Source: Lentisphaerota bacterium
Lineage (GTDB): Bacteria; Verrucomicrobiota; Lentisphaeria; Victivallales; Victivallaceae
Assembly (NCBI GenBank): GCA_015061685.1
Contig: SUWD01000006.1
Location: 58,029-122,028 of the forward strand
Direction of reading: 5' to 3'
Length of the DNA: 64,000 nt
In this document: positions 42,754 to 52,304 of the stretch, one piece after another
How positions within the stretch are numbered: the stretch's first letter is position 1
Layout of the letters: every line of letters starts with the position of its first letter
Made by a program: the position numbers and the translations under genes
The notes under the pieces: model-generated
Database searches by the model: none
Told to the model about the DNA's origin: nothing
The model's input: only the letters and a program-made list of their open reading frames with translations

Positions 42754-44292
42754 ATGGATTGGGTGAAACGCAATTGTGAATACACTCTGACCGACGGAAA
42801 GAGCGGCTTTGCCATCTCTTTCGCCGGAATGAAGTTTGATGAAAATGATCTTGCAAAGCTTGACAAGGCTTTCGCCAAAGCTTCCGCAGGGATCGCCGAT
42901 ATCGAAGCCGGTGCAATCAAAAATCCGGATGAACAACGCAAAGTAACCCACTTCACCGACCGGATAGCTTATCCGGAAAGTGCCGCCTTTGCCGCTGTGG
43001 AAACTTTCGCCGCCAAAGTTATCGCCGAAGGTAAATTCGATGCCGTCGTCGTCAACGGCATCGGCGGATCCGCCCTCGGACCGCAGTTGATGCAGTTCGC
43101 CATCAACGGTCCTTACTGGAATGAATTGCCCAGAAGCAAACGCAACGGACTTAAGATCTATTTCCTCGACAATACCGATTCTTCCGGCTTCGCCGATCTG
43201 CTCAAGGTCATGGAGCCGGAGAAAACCATCCACCTCGTCATCTCCAAATCCGGCGGTACGCAGGAAACCAAAAACAACATGATCGCTATGGAGAAATTCT
43301 ATGCGTCATGCAATCTGGATTTCGCAAAATATGCCGTCGCAGTGACGATGCTGAACAGCTCTTTGTACAAGCACGCCAAAGAAAACAACTGGCTGGAAAT
43401 TTTTGAGATGGCTGAATCCATCGGCGGACGCACCAGTGAAACCGCTATCGTCGGCCATCTGCCCGCCGCCCTGACCGGGATCGACTTCGGAAAATTCCTC
43501 GCCGGTGCCTGCGATATGGATGCGTGGACCCGCAATGCGGATTTCCGCAGCAATCCTGCTCTTTTCCTCGCCGCTATCTGGTATCTCGCCGGAAACGGCA
43601 AAGGAGACCGCAATATGGTCATCGTGCCTTACAGCGACCGGCTGGTACTGCTTTCACGTTATTTGCAGCAGCTCGTCATGGAAAGTCTCGGTAAGGAACT
43701 TGATCTTGACGGCAATGTCGTACATCAGGGACTTAACGTTTTCGGTAATAAAGGCGGTACCGATGCCCATGCCTTTATCCAGCAGCTCAATGACGGCAGA
43801 GATGATTTCTTTGCCACATTCATCGAAGTGCTGCAGGATGCCGCAAATCTGGAGATCAATGACGGAATTTCCATGGGTGATTACCTCCACGGATTCTTTG
43901 AGGGTTTGAGTGCCGCTCTCCGGAGCAAAGGCAGACAGACCATCACCATCCGTATTCCGCAGCTTACCGTTTATGAGCTGGGACAGATCATCGCCCTTTA
44001 TGAGCGTGCCGTGGCAATGTATGCTGAATTCATCAATATCAATGCTTTCCATCAGCCAGGTGTGCAGGCTTACAAACTTGCCGCCAAAGATGTCCTCGCT
44101 CTCCGGGGCAAAGTTCTTGCCGCATTGCAGGGCAAAAGCGGATTCTCCGGCAGCGGAAAAGAATTCGCTGAACTTGCCGGAACTCCGGACAAAGCTGTGG
44201 AAGTTGCTTCCATCTTGGATAAAGCCGCTCTCAATAACGGTGCGGTTTCACGGGAATTCAACGGTAAAAACTGGGTCTATACGGTAAAGTGA
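42754..44292 (+). CDS. pgi: Glucose-6-phosphate isomerase
   Basis: 512 residues. Converts glucose 6-phosphate to fructose 6-phosphate. SIS-fold marks GIGGSALGPQLM, SKSGGTQETKNN (phosphate loop), catalytic Glu region GGRTSETAIVG, a late FININAFHQPGVQ with the catalytic His and final Lys. The ATG at 42754 is preferred to an in-frame TTG three codons earlier; the ribosome-binding region is weak, and it follows yebC by 21 bases. Overlaps the rsmE start by GTGA. Confidence 0.96.
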   Translation: MDWVKRNCEYTLTDGKSGFAISFAGMKFDENDLAKLDKAFAKASAGIADIEAGAIKNPDEQRKVTHFTDRIAYPESAAFAAVETFAAKVIAEGKFDAVVVNGIGGSALGPQLMQFAINGPYWNELPRSKRNGLKIYFLDNTDSSGFADLLKVMEPEKTIHLVISKSGGTQETKNNMIAMEKFYASCNLDFAKYAVAVTMLNSSLYKHAKENNWLEIFEMAESIGGRTSETAIVGHLPAALTGIDFGKFLAGACDMDAWTRNADFRSNPALFLAAIWYLAGNGKGDRNMVIVPYSDRLVLLSRYLQQLVMESLGKELDLDGNVVHQGLNVFGNKGGTDAHAFIQQLNDGRDDFFATFIEVLQDAANLEINDGISMGDYLHGFFEGLSAALRSKGRQTITIRIPQLTVYELGQIIALYERAVAMYAEFININAFHQPGVQAYKLAAKDVLALRGKVLAALQGKSGFSGSGKEFAELAGTPDKAVEVASILDKAALNNGAVSREFNGKNWVYTVK

Positions 44293-44999
44293 ATCTCCTG
44301 CTTTTAGACAACAATGATTTTATCACGCCGGGTCGGGTAGAAATATCCGACCGGCGTTTTTTGCAGTTGCGAGATATTATCAAACTGGAAGACAATAAAA
44401 CGTTCCGTGCCGGGATCACCGGAGGGAATACCGGTACTGCCACAGTAGTGGAATTCTCCGATACCAAAGCGGTGCTTGATGTAAATCTGGATTCACCGCC
44501 ACCGGAACCATCCGGAATAACTCTGGTTTGTGCCTTACCCCGACCGCAGACATTTCACAAGGTGCTGCATTGTGCAATCACCATGGGGGTGAAAAATATC
44601 TGGTTCATCCACTCAAGGAAAGTGGAAAAAAGCTACTGGCAGGCATCCGTATTGCAGGATGAAGCAGTGGATAAAGAGATCCGGCTCGCATTGGAGCAGT
44701 GCGGAGACACTATTTATCCGCAGATTGAATACCGCCGGCGTTTCAAACCTTTTGTGGAGGATGAATTACCCGGATTGATCGCAGGTGCAAATGCGGCAAT
44801 ATTCGGTCATCCCCGGAGTGAATTGAAGCCCGAAAGCTTCGCCGGGAAAAAGATCGTCCTCCTTATCGGTCCGGAGGGAGGATTCTCCGATTACGAAGTG
44901 GAAAAACTTTCCTCCGCCGGAGTAACCGGTGTCACCCTCGGCTCACGAGTTCTGCGTACCGAATTTGCAGTCGCAGCTCTACTTGCCAAACTGTCATAG
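44289..44999 (+). CDS. rsmE: 16S rRNA m3U1498 methyltransferase RsmE
   Basis: 236 residues, SPOUT knot methyltransferase. N-terminal PUA-like domain, then LIGPEGGFSDYEVE and GSRVLRTEFAVAALL, the two SAM-binding motifs (family consensus LGxRxLRxETA). GTG start overlapping the pgi stop codon. Followed by convergent truA with two hairpins between. Confidence 0.93.
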   Translation: MNLLLLDNNDFITPGRVEISDRRFLQLRDIIKLEDNKTFRAGITGGNTGTATVVEFSDTKAVLDVNLDSPPPEPSGITLVCALPRPQTFHKVLHCAITMGVKNIWFIHSRKVEKSYWQASVLQDEAVDKEIRLALEQCGDTIYPQIEYRRRFKPFVEDELPGLIAGANAAIFGHPRSELKPESFAGKKIVLLIGPEGGFSDYEVEKLSSAGVTGVTLGSRVLRTEFAVAALLAKLS

Positions 45000-45002
45000 A
45001 AC

Positions 45003-45052
45003 CAATAAAAAAACAAAATTTCGCCATCCGTCGTTCTCGGACGGAGGCGAAA
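45003..45052. terminator. Terminator of truA, with second hairpin for rsmE
   Basis: TTTCGCC-A-TCCGTC (45019-45032) pairs with GACGGA-GGCGAAA (45040-45052). Read on the minus strand it runs into an interrupted T-tract (45018-45003), so it ends truA transcripts. Confidence 0.8.
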
Positions 45053-45069
45053 CATCTGCTGTAAGCGAG

Positions 45070-45091
45070 GTCATGCAAATTTTTGCATGAC
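45070..45091. repeat. 22-base near-perfect palindromic hairpin
   Basis: GTCATGCAAATTTTTGCATGAC, with arms pairing except at the centre; enclosed by TGCTGT (45056-45061) and ACAGCA (45106-45111). No T-run. Possible processing or stabilising element, or terminator of rsmE lacking a canonical tail. Confidence 0.5.
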
Positions 45092-45135
45092 AAGTGAGCA
45101 GGAGACAGCATAGAGCAGACCGCTCACAAAGAACA

Positions 45136-45957
45136 TCAAAAAAGAAATGGCAGACCGGGGAATTTGAAATTTTCCCGTTCTTCCTCAGAATAAAAAACTT
45201 TCATCAAAAACAGACCGTTGCCGGGAGCGGTTTCCGGGGCGGCAGTGCGGTCTTTGGCTTCCAAAATTCTGGTAACATCATCCGGAGTCGCCACCCCTGC
45301 CCCGACAGCCTCGATCATCCCCATCAGACAGCGGATCATCTTATACAAAAATCCGTTTCCCACAAAGGTGATACAGCAGAATTGCCCGATTTCATTCACT
45401 TCGATACGGTAGATCGTCCGGACAGCATCCTCGATCTCCCGGCGTTCCACCACGAAACTGGAATAATCGTGAGTCCCGACCAGACGTTCAGCGGCAAGCT
45501 TGATTCGTTCCACATCCACTTTACGCCAGGGATGCCACGCATAACGCCCGACAAATGGCGAATCTTCCCCCAGATTCAAAACATAAGTGTACGCCTTGCC
45601 GAATGTATCATAACGGGCATGAAAGGTCAATGGCACTTCTTTGATGGTATGGATTTTGATGTCCGGCGGCAGACGCCGGTTCAGAGCCTTGAATAATCTT
45701 TCAATGGTGATCGCCGGTTGTTCCGGAACCAGAAAACTGGCGGCGAAATTCTGGGCATGTACCCCGGCATCTGTCCGGCTGCTGCCAATCAGATGGATCG
45801 GTTGTTTGTCATACATTTTGGTCAAATGTTCCTGTATGACCTGCTGTACCGCCAGACAGTGCGGCTGGATCTGCCAACCGCTGTAATTGCCGCCGTCAAA
45901 AGCGATCTCCATCAAATAACGTTTGACAGGAGTATAGGGAGTAGGTTCAATGCCCAT
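45136..45957 (-). CDS. truA: tRNA pseudouridine(38-40) synthase TruA
   Basis: 273 residues. Family start EIAFDGGNYSGWQIQPH, catalytic Asp in SSRTDAGVHAQNFAA, RYDTFGKAYTYVLN and FLYKMIRCLMGMI. Modifies the tRNA anticodon arm. The ATG at 45957 gives a short extra N-terminus (MGIEPTPYTPVK), and a start a dozen codons later is possible. Cotranscribed with the small gene upstream (eight-base gap). Confidence 0.94.
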   Translation of the reverse strand: MGIEPTPYTPVKRYLMEIAFDGGNYSGWQIQPHCLAVQQVIQEHLTKMYDKQPIHLIGSSRTDAGVHAQNFAASFLVPEQPAITIERLFKALNRRLPPDIKIHTIKEVPLTFHARYDTFGKAYTYVLNLGEDSPFVGRYAWHPWRKVDVERIKLAAERLVGTHDYSSFVVERREIEDAVRTIYRIEVNEIGQFCCITFVGNGFLYKMIRCLMGMIEAVGAGVATPDDVTRILEAKDRTAAPETAPGNGLFLMKVFYSEEERENFKFPGLPFLF

Positions 45958-45965
45958 GAAGCTTA

Positions 45966-46343
45966 TTACCTTTTCAGTTTCAACGAACAGATACTTTCCA
46001 CGGTTTCCATAAAACTTACCGGCGGAACTCCGGCAAATTCATCGCACTCCTCATGGGTATTATCGGTGCGGAAATACATATCTTCCTCGCCCTCAAACAT
46101 CTCCACTTTGCGGAATTCGCCGCTTCTGCCGTCAGCGGCAGTACTCAATGCCAAAACACCCTCATCCGGGAAATTCTGCACCAGATCATCTTTGGTGATG
46201 ATATCCATGACTGCCTCGCCCTCGGATGCGAAATAGACCTGAATTCTCTCTGCCACACTGTCTTTAATATCTGCTCCGGTAATCAGGACTGCACCTGATT
46301 CCAGAAGTTCTTTCGCCTTTTCCGGCAACTGATTTTTTTTCAT
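45966..46343 (-). CDS. 125-residue acidic protein, unknown
   Basis: Soluble alpha-beta pattern with an acidic loop (FEGEEDMYFRTDNTHEECDEF). No family recognised. It lies between an SGNH hydrolase and truA in the same direction. Weak evidence beyond an intact frame with consistent codon bias and the absence of overlap. Confidence 0.55.
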   Translation of the reverse strand: MKKNQLPEKAKELLESGAVLITGADIKDSVAERIQVYFASEGEAVMDIITKDDLVQNFPDEGVLALSTAADGRSGEFRKVEMFEGEEDMYFRTDNTHEECDEFAGVPPVSFMETVESICSLKLKR

Positions 46344-46349
46344 CTTTCT

Positions 46350-47189
46350 TTATTCCTCAAGTGCCTTGCGCAACACAATATCTACTGCGTCGGCAATAGA
46401 TGTTTTGTTTTCATTTGCCAAAGCGACCAGTTTTTTGAAATCTTTATAACGGATTTTTGCCATTCCACTGTAAAAAGTCCGGTTTTCCCAACCGGCAGCG
46501 GCAGACTCTATTTCAGATTCGCTCAAGCCGAATCCGCGTAAAATCTCTTTTGCCATAACCACATCGCCAAGCGGATTCATGTGCACACCGTCGATCGTAA
46601 TCAAATTACCTTTGATCTCAGGATAAAGCTTTTTCAAACGGATAAGTTCATTTTGCATGGCACGATTGGTATCGACAAAAATACAACCTTCTTCAGCGGC
46701 AAGTTTTTTCAAAAATGCATTGTACGCCGCCAGTTTTGTGTTGAATTTATTTGCCGGATCTTCGTAAATCATCGTCGGGGTAAGCAACAGAACTTTTACC
46801 CCGGCGGCTTTGGCGGTGGTCACAATCTCACGCATGCTTTTTTCATATTCCGGCAATTCCACTCCGGTATTATTACGGCTATGCCATACGTCATTAACTC
46901 CGCAGCTCAACGTCATAAATTGCGGTTTGTAAGCCAGTGCATCCCGCTGCAGACGAGCAAGCATCATCGGAGATTTATCTCCGCCCTTACCGGCAGGCAT
47001 CCGCACCGCAGTAACACCGGCATTTTTCAATCCATCGATCACAAGATTGACATAGCCGATCTCATGGTAAGTTCCCAACCCGGTAATTGAATCCCCCAAA
47101 AAAGAAATTTTTTCACCGCTTTTGATAATTGGAACTGCAGATAACACAATTGTTGCAAAACAAAAAATCAACAAACAAAATTTTTTCAT
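46350..47189 (-). CDS. Secreted SGNH/GDSL-type hydrolase
   Basis: 279 residues with a signal peptide (about 1-18). SGNH blocks: FLGDSITG (catalytic Ser), GKGGDKSP (Gly), CGVNDVWH (Asn) and DGVHMNPLGD (Asp/His). Such enzymes deacetylate or hydrolyse esters on carbohydrates or lipids; here they may remove acetyl groups from glycans. It is placed upstream of the 125-residue gene by six bases. Confidence 0.9.
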   Translation of the reverse strand: MKKFCLLIFCFATIVLSAVPIIKSGEKISFLGDSITGLGTYHEIGYVNLVIDGLKNAGVTAVRMPAGKGGDKSPMMLARLQRDALAYKPQFMTLSCGVNDVWHSRNNTGVELPEYEKSMREIVTTAKAAGVKVLLLTPTMIYEDPANKFNTKLAAYNAFLKKLAAEEGCIFVDTNRAMQNELIRLKKLYPEIKGNLITIDGVHMNPLGDVVMAKEILRGFGLSESEIESAAAGWENRTFYSGMAKIRYKDFKKLVALANENKTSIADAVDIVLRKALEE

Positions 47190-47219
47190 TTCTTCATACC
47201 TTTCTTTTGTTTTCTTTAT

Positions 47220-48293
47220 TTACAATAATTCGGCGGCAATATCGTTCCAGAAAAGCAAACCGCCGGGAGATAATTTAATCTCCGAATCACTTATTTGCAA
47301 GCACCCCGGATAAATTTCCGCCGCTTTTCCGGCAATATCCAGCCGGTTTGACCACGGATCACTGCCGGGAACTGCTTCCCATAATTGCGGTGTCCATCCG
47401 GCAACCGTCCGTAAATTGACCGCAAAAATTTCATTCAGACGGGCTTCAGTCGGGATGCGGTCGGTCTCAGGAGCGGCATCTGCCAGCCAGTTACTCAAAG
47501 ATTCAGCCGCAATGTGCCGGTCGATCCCGTCAAAATCCGCCGCCGAAGGACCGTAACCACGCAAAATACCGCCCCGCCAGACATTGACATTATGACAACA
47601 TTCACATCCGGGTCTGGCATAATTGGATATTTCGTAACGCTTTATACCGTAATTTCCCAGAATTTCCCCGGCGGTATCATACATCTCACGCTCTTTTTCA
47701 TCGTCAATGGCAAACTCTTTTCCCAGTGCCGCTGACCGCTCCGGAGTCAATGAGTAACAGGATATGTGATCAACTCCGCATTGTGCCGCCAAATGAAGAT
47801 CTTTTTTCCAGTTTTCCGGAGTTTCATCGGGCAGAGAGTAGATCAAATCACAATTCCAATGCGGAAATGCCGCCTCTTTCAGAAGCTTCAAAGCCCGATC
47901 TAAAGCTTCATCACTGCACCGACGGCCGATTTTCGCCCGCAATCCGGCGTCAAAACTCTGCACGCCCAAACTTATCCGGGTAAAAAAACTCCGCAGCAGC
48001 TCCACTTTCTTTTCCGTAAGCGTCTCCGGATTTGCCTCTATAGAAACTTCAGCCCCGGGAACAAAGGTGAATTTTTCCCGGAGCATGGAGATAAAACGGG
48101 CAAGCTGATTTTCCGAAAGCAAAGTGGGAGTGCCGCCGCCAATATACAAAGTTTCAAGAGCTTCCGGGCAAATCCTCTTTTGCAGATGTCCCAGATAGCG
48201 GTCGATCATCTCCGGCGGAAATGCCGTTTCAGAATAAAACGCACAGTAACCGCACTTATTCGCACAAAACGGGACGTGGATGTAACAATTCAC
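47220..48293 (-). CDS. hemW: HemW-like radical SAM protein
   Basis: 357 residues. Radical SAM cluster motif CANKCGYCAF (C-x3-C-x2-C), IGGGTPTLL, VQSFDAGL and YEISNYARPG, the set of HemW (former anaerobic coproporphyrinogen III oxidase homologue). HemW is thought to be a heme chaperone, whereas true HemN has an extra N-terminal segment that is absent here. Adjacent to the M20 gene by six bases. The downstream gap 47190-47219 is AT-rich. Confidence 0.88.
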   Translation of the reverse strand: MNCYIHVPFCANKCGYCAFYSETAFPPEMIDRYLGHLQKRICPEALETLYIGGGTPTLLSENQLARFISMLREKFTFVPGAEVSIEANPETLTEKKVELLRSFFTRISLGVQSFDAGLRAKIGRRCSDEALDRALKLLKEAAFPHWNCDLIYSLPDETPENWKKDLHLAAQCGVDHISCYSLTPERSAALGKEFAIDDEKEREMYDTAGEILGNYGIKRYEISNYARPGCECCHNVNVWRGGILRGYGPSAADFDGIDRHIAAESLSNWLADAAPETDRIPTEARLNEIFAVNLRTVAGWTPQLWEAVPGSDPWSNRLDIAGKAAEIYPGCLQISDSEIKLSPGGLLFWNDIAAELL

Positions 48294-48299
48294 CGGATA

Positions 48300-49448
48300 T
48301 CATCCCTTTAATGCCGCCAGAGCAATGCCGGTCATATATTCGATCCCCGGACGGATAACGCCGGCCGGAGGCAGAAATTTCGCATTGTGCAGAGGCGGCA
48401 GATCCTCGCCCACTCCCAGACGCACAAAAACGCCATCTTTGGAATTGAGCAGGAAGAAAGAGAAATCCTCGGAACTCATCGCTGATTCCTTGAGTTTTTT
48501 CACCGGAAAACCAAGCTTTTCTGCAACTTGAGAAGCAATTTCAACTCCGGAAGCAGGATTTATCACCGCCGGATAAAAATTGCCCTTGACTTTGATCTCA
48601 ACTTTCACATGGTGAAGTGCGGCAACCGATTCACAAACTTCAGTAAAAATCCGGAACAACTCATCCGAAGTCTCATTGTCCAATGCCCGCAATGTGCCGC
48701 CGAAACTGCACGTTTCCGGAATAACATTGTCTGCTTTGCCACCCTCGATATTGCAGATACTCAAAATCGCCGGTTTCAGTACATCTATCCGGTTGGTGAT
48801 CACATACTGCAGCTGACCGATCGCCGATGCCGCCGCCAAAATCGGATTCACCGCCAGATGCGGCAAACTCCCGTGACCGCTCTTTCCGGAATAAATGACC
48901 TGATAGTGGATGCAGGAACTTGCCATGCAGCCCTCTTTCAAGGCGACCGTCCCAAGCGGCAATCCCGGTTCAACATGGAGTGCCGCCGAAAAATCCGGTG
49001 CCGGATCCTGCAATGCCCCTGCCCCGATCAGATCGCCTGCCATCGCCAGACCTTCTTCTCCGGGCTGAAAGACCAGACGCACTGAACCGGCAAATTCATG
49101 CCGTTTCGCCGCCAGAATTTTCGCCGCCCCCAAAAGAACCGCTGAATGGATATCGTGACCGCAGGCATGCATCATACCGGGAATTTCCGAAGCAAATGAT
49201 GCCCCGGTATCTTCATTCTGTGCCAGAGCATCTATATCCGCCCGCAAAGTGACATTGCGTCCGGGAGCGATCCCGTCAATAAACGCTACTGTATCAGTTT
49301 TGAGAAACGGCGGCAGAATCCGGACTCCGGGGATCTCCGCCAATTCCCGGCGGATGGCGGCACAGGTCTTTTCCTCTCTGCCTGCCAGCTCCGGGATCCG
49401 GTGCAGCTCCTCACGGAACTCCATTGCATAAGCGATCACCTCATCCAT
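48300..49448 (-). CDS. M20 amidohydrolase (N-acyl amino acid/hippurate hydrolase-like)
   Basis: 382 residues. Metal ligands MMHACGHDIHSA, FQPGEEG and dimerisation YSGKSGHGS, with SSEDFSFFL near the end, in the standard M20D order. Removes acyl groups from amino acids, or processes peptides. An ATG at 49448 follows the pyrC stop codon by four bases, with AAGGAT a little upstream; a longer frame would overlap pyrC. It follows the pyr genes without clear pathway link. Confidence 0.88.
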   Translation of the reverse strand: MDEVIAYAMEFREELHRIPELAGREEKTCAAIRRELAEIPGVRILPPFLKTDTVAFIDGIAPGRNVTLRADIDALAQNEDTGASFASEIPGMMHACGHDIHSAVLLGAAKILAAKRHEFAGSVRLVFQPGEEGLAMAGDLIGAGALQDPAPDFSAALHVEPGLPLGTVALKEGCMASSCIHYQVIYSGKSGHGSLPHLAVNPILAAASAIGQLQYVITNRIDVLKPAILSICNIEGGKADNVIPETCSFGGTLRALDNETSDELFRIFTEVCESVAALHHVKVEIKVKGNFYPAVINPASGVEIASQVAEKLGFPVKKLKESAMSSEDFSFFLLNSKDGVFVRLGVGEDLPPLHNAKFLPPAGVIRPGIEYMTGIALAALKG

Positions 49449-49452
49449 CTTT

Positions 49453-50727
49453 TCAGCATCCTTCTCGGTAAACGATCTTGCCGTCAACCACAGTCAGATT
49501 GATCTTGCCCCGGACGGTCATGCCGTCAAAGGGGGTATTGCGGGATTTGGAACGGAATTTACTCTTGTCGATGACATATTCCGCCTGCGGATCAAAGACC
49601 GTGATATCTGCAGCATTGCCCTCGGCAAGTGAATAATTTTTGATTCCCAGCACTTCCGCAGGTCCGGTGGTCAGTTTGGGGATCAATTTATCAACGGTGA
49701 TCACCCCGGAAGCAACCAGCTGCGTGAAACACACCGGCAAAGCCGTTTCCAGACCGATGATACCAAACGGTGCATGGTCGAATTCAACCAGTTTCGCCGT
49801 TTCCGTGTGCGGTGCGTGGTCCGTGGCAATGACCGTGATCGTGCCGTCGACAATTCCTTCGATCAAAGCCTGACGGTCATCCTCGGTACGCAAAGGCGGA
49901 TTCATCTTGTAATTGGTATCGAATTTTTTGACATTCTCGTCCGTAAGACTCAAGTGGTGCGGAGTGGCTTCCCCGGTGACCGGGATCCCTTTCGCCCTTG
50001 CCCGGCGGATCATATCCACGCTGTCACGGGTGCTGACATGCTGCATGTGGATCCTCCAGTTTATCTGACGGGCAAAGATGATATTGCGGGCAATTATCAA
50101 CTCCTCGGCCGCCCCCGGAATACCGTGCATCCCCAGAAGCACCGACCATTTGCCCTCATTCATCACACCGCCGGAAGCAAGAGTACTTTCTTCGCAGTGG
50201 TCAAGGATCGGCAGTTCAAAACTTTTGGCATACTCCACGACATGACGCATCAGACCGTGATCCTGAATACATTTGCCGTCATCGCTCAATGCGACAACTC
50301 CGGCAGACTTCAATGAACCGATCCCCGCCATCTCCTCGCCTTTGCCGCCTTTGGTCATATTGCCGCAGGGCAGGACTTTGACCACAGCCTGTTCGGCAGC
50401 GATACGGCGTAAATACTCGATCGCTCCGGCAGTATCCGCAGACGGACTGGTATTGGGCATCGCCACGATACTGGTGAAACCGCCTGCCGCCGCAGCAGCA
50501 CTGCCGCTGGCGATCGTTTCCGCCGTGGTATTGCCCGGCTGACGCAGATGGACATGCACATCAATAAAGCCCGGAGAAAGGATTTTTCCGGTCAAATCAA
50601 TAACTTCCGGAGAATTCAACTTGCCGGGATCAACGATCACCCCATCGGCAACGGCAATATCTCCAATTTGATCAATATTACGAGCCGGATCGATGATCCG
50701 GGCATTTTTAAACAGCAATTCACTCAT
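49453..50727 (-). CDS. pyrC: Dihydroorotase PyrC
   Basis: 424 residues. Amidohydrolase with metal ligands DVHVHLRQPG, the carboxylated-Lys region, ATDHAPHT and a final VDGKIVYRE tail. It closes carbamoyl-aspartate to dihydroorotate. Its ATG overlaps the pyrB stop (ATGA). This is the type I class usually associated with pyrB. Confidence 0.94.
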   Translation of the reverse strand: MSELLFKNARIIDPARNIDQIGDIAVADGVIVDPGKLNSPEVIDLTGKILSPGFIDVHVHLRQPGNTTAETIASGSAAAAAGGFTSIVAMPNTSPSADTAGAIEYLRRIAAEQAVVKVLPCGNMTKGGKGEEMAGIGSLKSAGVVALSDDGKCIQDHGLMRHVVEYAKSFELPILDHCEESTLASGGVMNEGKWSVLLGMHGIPGAAEELIIARNIIFARQINWRIHMQHVSTRDSVDMIRRARAKGIPVTGEATPHHLSLTDENVKKFDTNYKMNPPLRTEDDRQALIEGIVDGTITVIATDHAPHTETAKLVEFDHAPFGIIGLETALPVCFTQLVASGVITVDKLIPKLTTGPAEVLGIKNYSLAEGNAADITVFDPQAEYVIDKSKFRSKSRNTPFDGMTVRGKINLTVVDGKIVYREGC

Positions 50728-51647
50728 TTCCGGCACCCCGCAACTAAAAACAATACCGCCATACGCACGGCAAGACCATTGGTAACCTGTTCCAAAATCA
50801 CCGAATTTTTACCGTCGGCAACCTCTCCTGCCAATTCAACATCCCGGTTGATCGGCCCGGGGTGCATGATCAGAACATCCGGACGCATGAAGTCAAAGGT
50901 GGAACTTTTCACCCCGAAGTGGGAAGCATATTCCCCGATACCCGGGAAAAAACCGTTATTCTGACGCTCATGCTGGATACGCAGCAGATTGACCACATCC
51001 GCATCGGCAACGGCATCTTTCAAATTGTGGCAGACCCGTACACCGATCTCCTCAAATTCGCGGGGAACCAGCGTGGATGGTCCGGCAACCGTGACATTGG
51101 CTCCCAGTTTGAGCAGCCCCCAGATGTTGCTCCGGGCGACCCGGCTGTGGAGGATATCACCGATAATAGAGACATTCAAACCCTTGAATCCACCCTTTTT
51201 CTCCCGGATGGTGAAAAGGTCAAGCAATCCCTGCGTCGGATGTTCATGGGCCCCGTCTCCGGCATTGATAACACCGCATTTGAGTCGGTCGGCGATGAAA
51301 TTCTGGGCTCCGGTGGCACTGTGCCGCATAACCACGAGGTCAACCTGCAATGCTTCAATATTTTTCACCGTATCCAGCAGAGTTTCACCCTTGAGCAGAC
51401 TGCTTGCCTGTGCCTGCATATTGACGATATCGGCACTCAAACGCTGTTCGGCAAGCTCAAACGAAACCCGGGTGCGGGTACTCGGTTCGACAAAAAAATT
51501 GACCACCGTCATTCCGCGTAATGCCGGAACCTTTTTGACCCGCCTTTCGGAAACTTTTTTGAATTCGGCGGCGGTGTCGAGGATGAATGTGATCTCCTCT
51601 GCACTCAAGTCATAAAGACCGAGTAAATCTTTTCTTTTCCACTGCAT
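50724..51647 (-). CDS. pyrB: Aspartate carbamoyltransferase catalytic subunit PyrB
   Basis: 307 residues. Carbamoyl-phosphate motif EPSTRTRVSFE, MRHSATGAQ, HEHPTQGLLDLFTI, HPGPINRDVE near the end. Condenses carbamoyl phosphate with aspartate. No pyrI regulatory gene is adjacent, as expected for a pyrR-controlled type. Stands between pyrR (upstream) and pyrC in one minus-strand unit. Confidence 0.95.
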   Translation of the reverse strand: MQWKRKDLLGLYDLSAEEITFILDTAAEFKKVSERRVKKVPALRGMTVVNFFVEPSTRTRVSFELAEQRLSADIVNMQAQASSLLKGETLLDTVKNIEALQVDLVVMRHSATGAQNFIADRLKCGVINAGDGAHEHPTQGLLDLFTIREKKGGFKGLNVSIIGDILHSRVARSNIWGLLKLGANVTVAGPSTLVPREFEEIGVRVCHNLKDAVADADVVNLLRIQHERQNNGFFPGIGEYASHFGVKSSTFDFMRPDVLIMHPGPINRDVELAGEVADGKNSVILEQVTNGLAVRMAVLFLVAGCRK

Positions 51648-51667
51648 AATAATTCCCGTTCTATAAG

Positions 51668-52216
51668 TTAATGTTTCTGCCAGTTTCCGCTGTAAATGCC
51701 GGCAGGCAATTCCGGAGAAGCTTCAAAATTGACCAGCACTTTTTTCTCCGGTGCCACACTCACCCGGCAGCCGACAAAGTCCGCACGGATCGGAAATTCA
51801 GGATCGCCCCGGTCAACCAGCACCGCCAGACGGATCGCTCCGGGTCTGCCGTAATCAGTCAACGCATCCAGTGCCGCACGGATCGTCCTGCCGGTGGATA
51901 AAACATCATCGACCAGAATTATCTCCCGGTCATTGACATCAAAAGAGATCACCGTTTCATTGATTTTAGGCAGCAGCTGCCGGGTACCGATATCATCACG
52001 GTACATGGTGATATCCAGCATCCCGGATTCCACCTTGAAACCGGATTTGACAAGTTCATCATGAAGCAGACGTGCCAGCGGCACTCCAAGCTGGTGGATC
52101 CCAACAAGAGCGAATTCCTTTCCCGAATCCGCTATGTGATCCGCTATCTGCCGGGCAAGATCCCGGACATTTGCCATCATCTGCTCCGCATCAAAAAGCT
52201 GTACGTAAGACTCCAT
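51668..52216 (-). CDS. pyrR: Bifunctional pyr operon regulator/uracil phosphoribosyltransferase PyrR
   Basis: 182 residues. PRPP loop ILVDDVLSTGRTIRAAL, N-terminal LVGIHQLGVPLARLLHDEL, type I phosphoribosyltransferase fold of PyrR. In Bacillus-type organisms it binds pyr mRNA to cause attenuation when UMP is high; here the leader sequence is not distinctive. Start chosen as ATG at 52216 (MESYVQLFD), matching usual PyrR length. Confidence 0.9.
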   Translation of the reverse strand: MESYVQLFDAEQMMANVRDLARQIADHIADSGKEFALVGIHQLGVPLARLLHDELVKSGFKVESGMLDITMYRDDIGTRQLLPKINETVISFDVNDREIILVDDVLSTGRTIRAALDALTDYGRPGAIRLAVLVDRGDPEFPIRADFVGCRVSVAPEKKVLVNFEASPELPAGIYSGNWQKH

Positions 52217-52304
52217 ACTTCTGCTCCGGAGAAAAGTTGATATTGTTTCTATAATATACCGTTTCAATCCTTATCCTGCAAGATGCCGGAAGGATTTTTT
52301 ACGA

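Noticed and set aside
41926..43233. Long minus-strand frame of 435 codons opposite yebC and pgi
   Set aside because: The frame is the antisense of a strongly C-biased coding sequence; the product is Phe/Gly/Asp-rich with no family match, while the plus strand encodes two clear enzymes.
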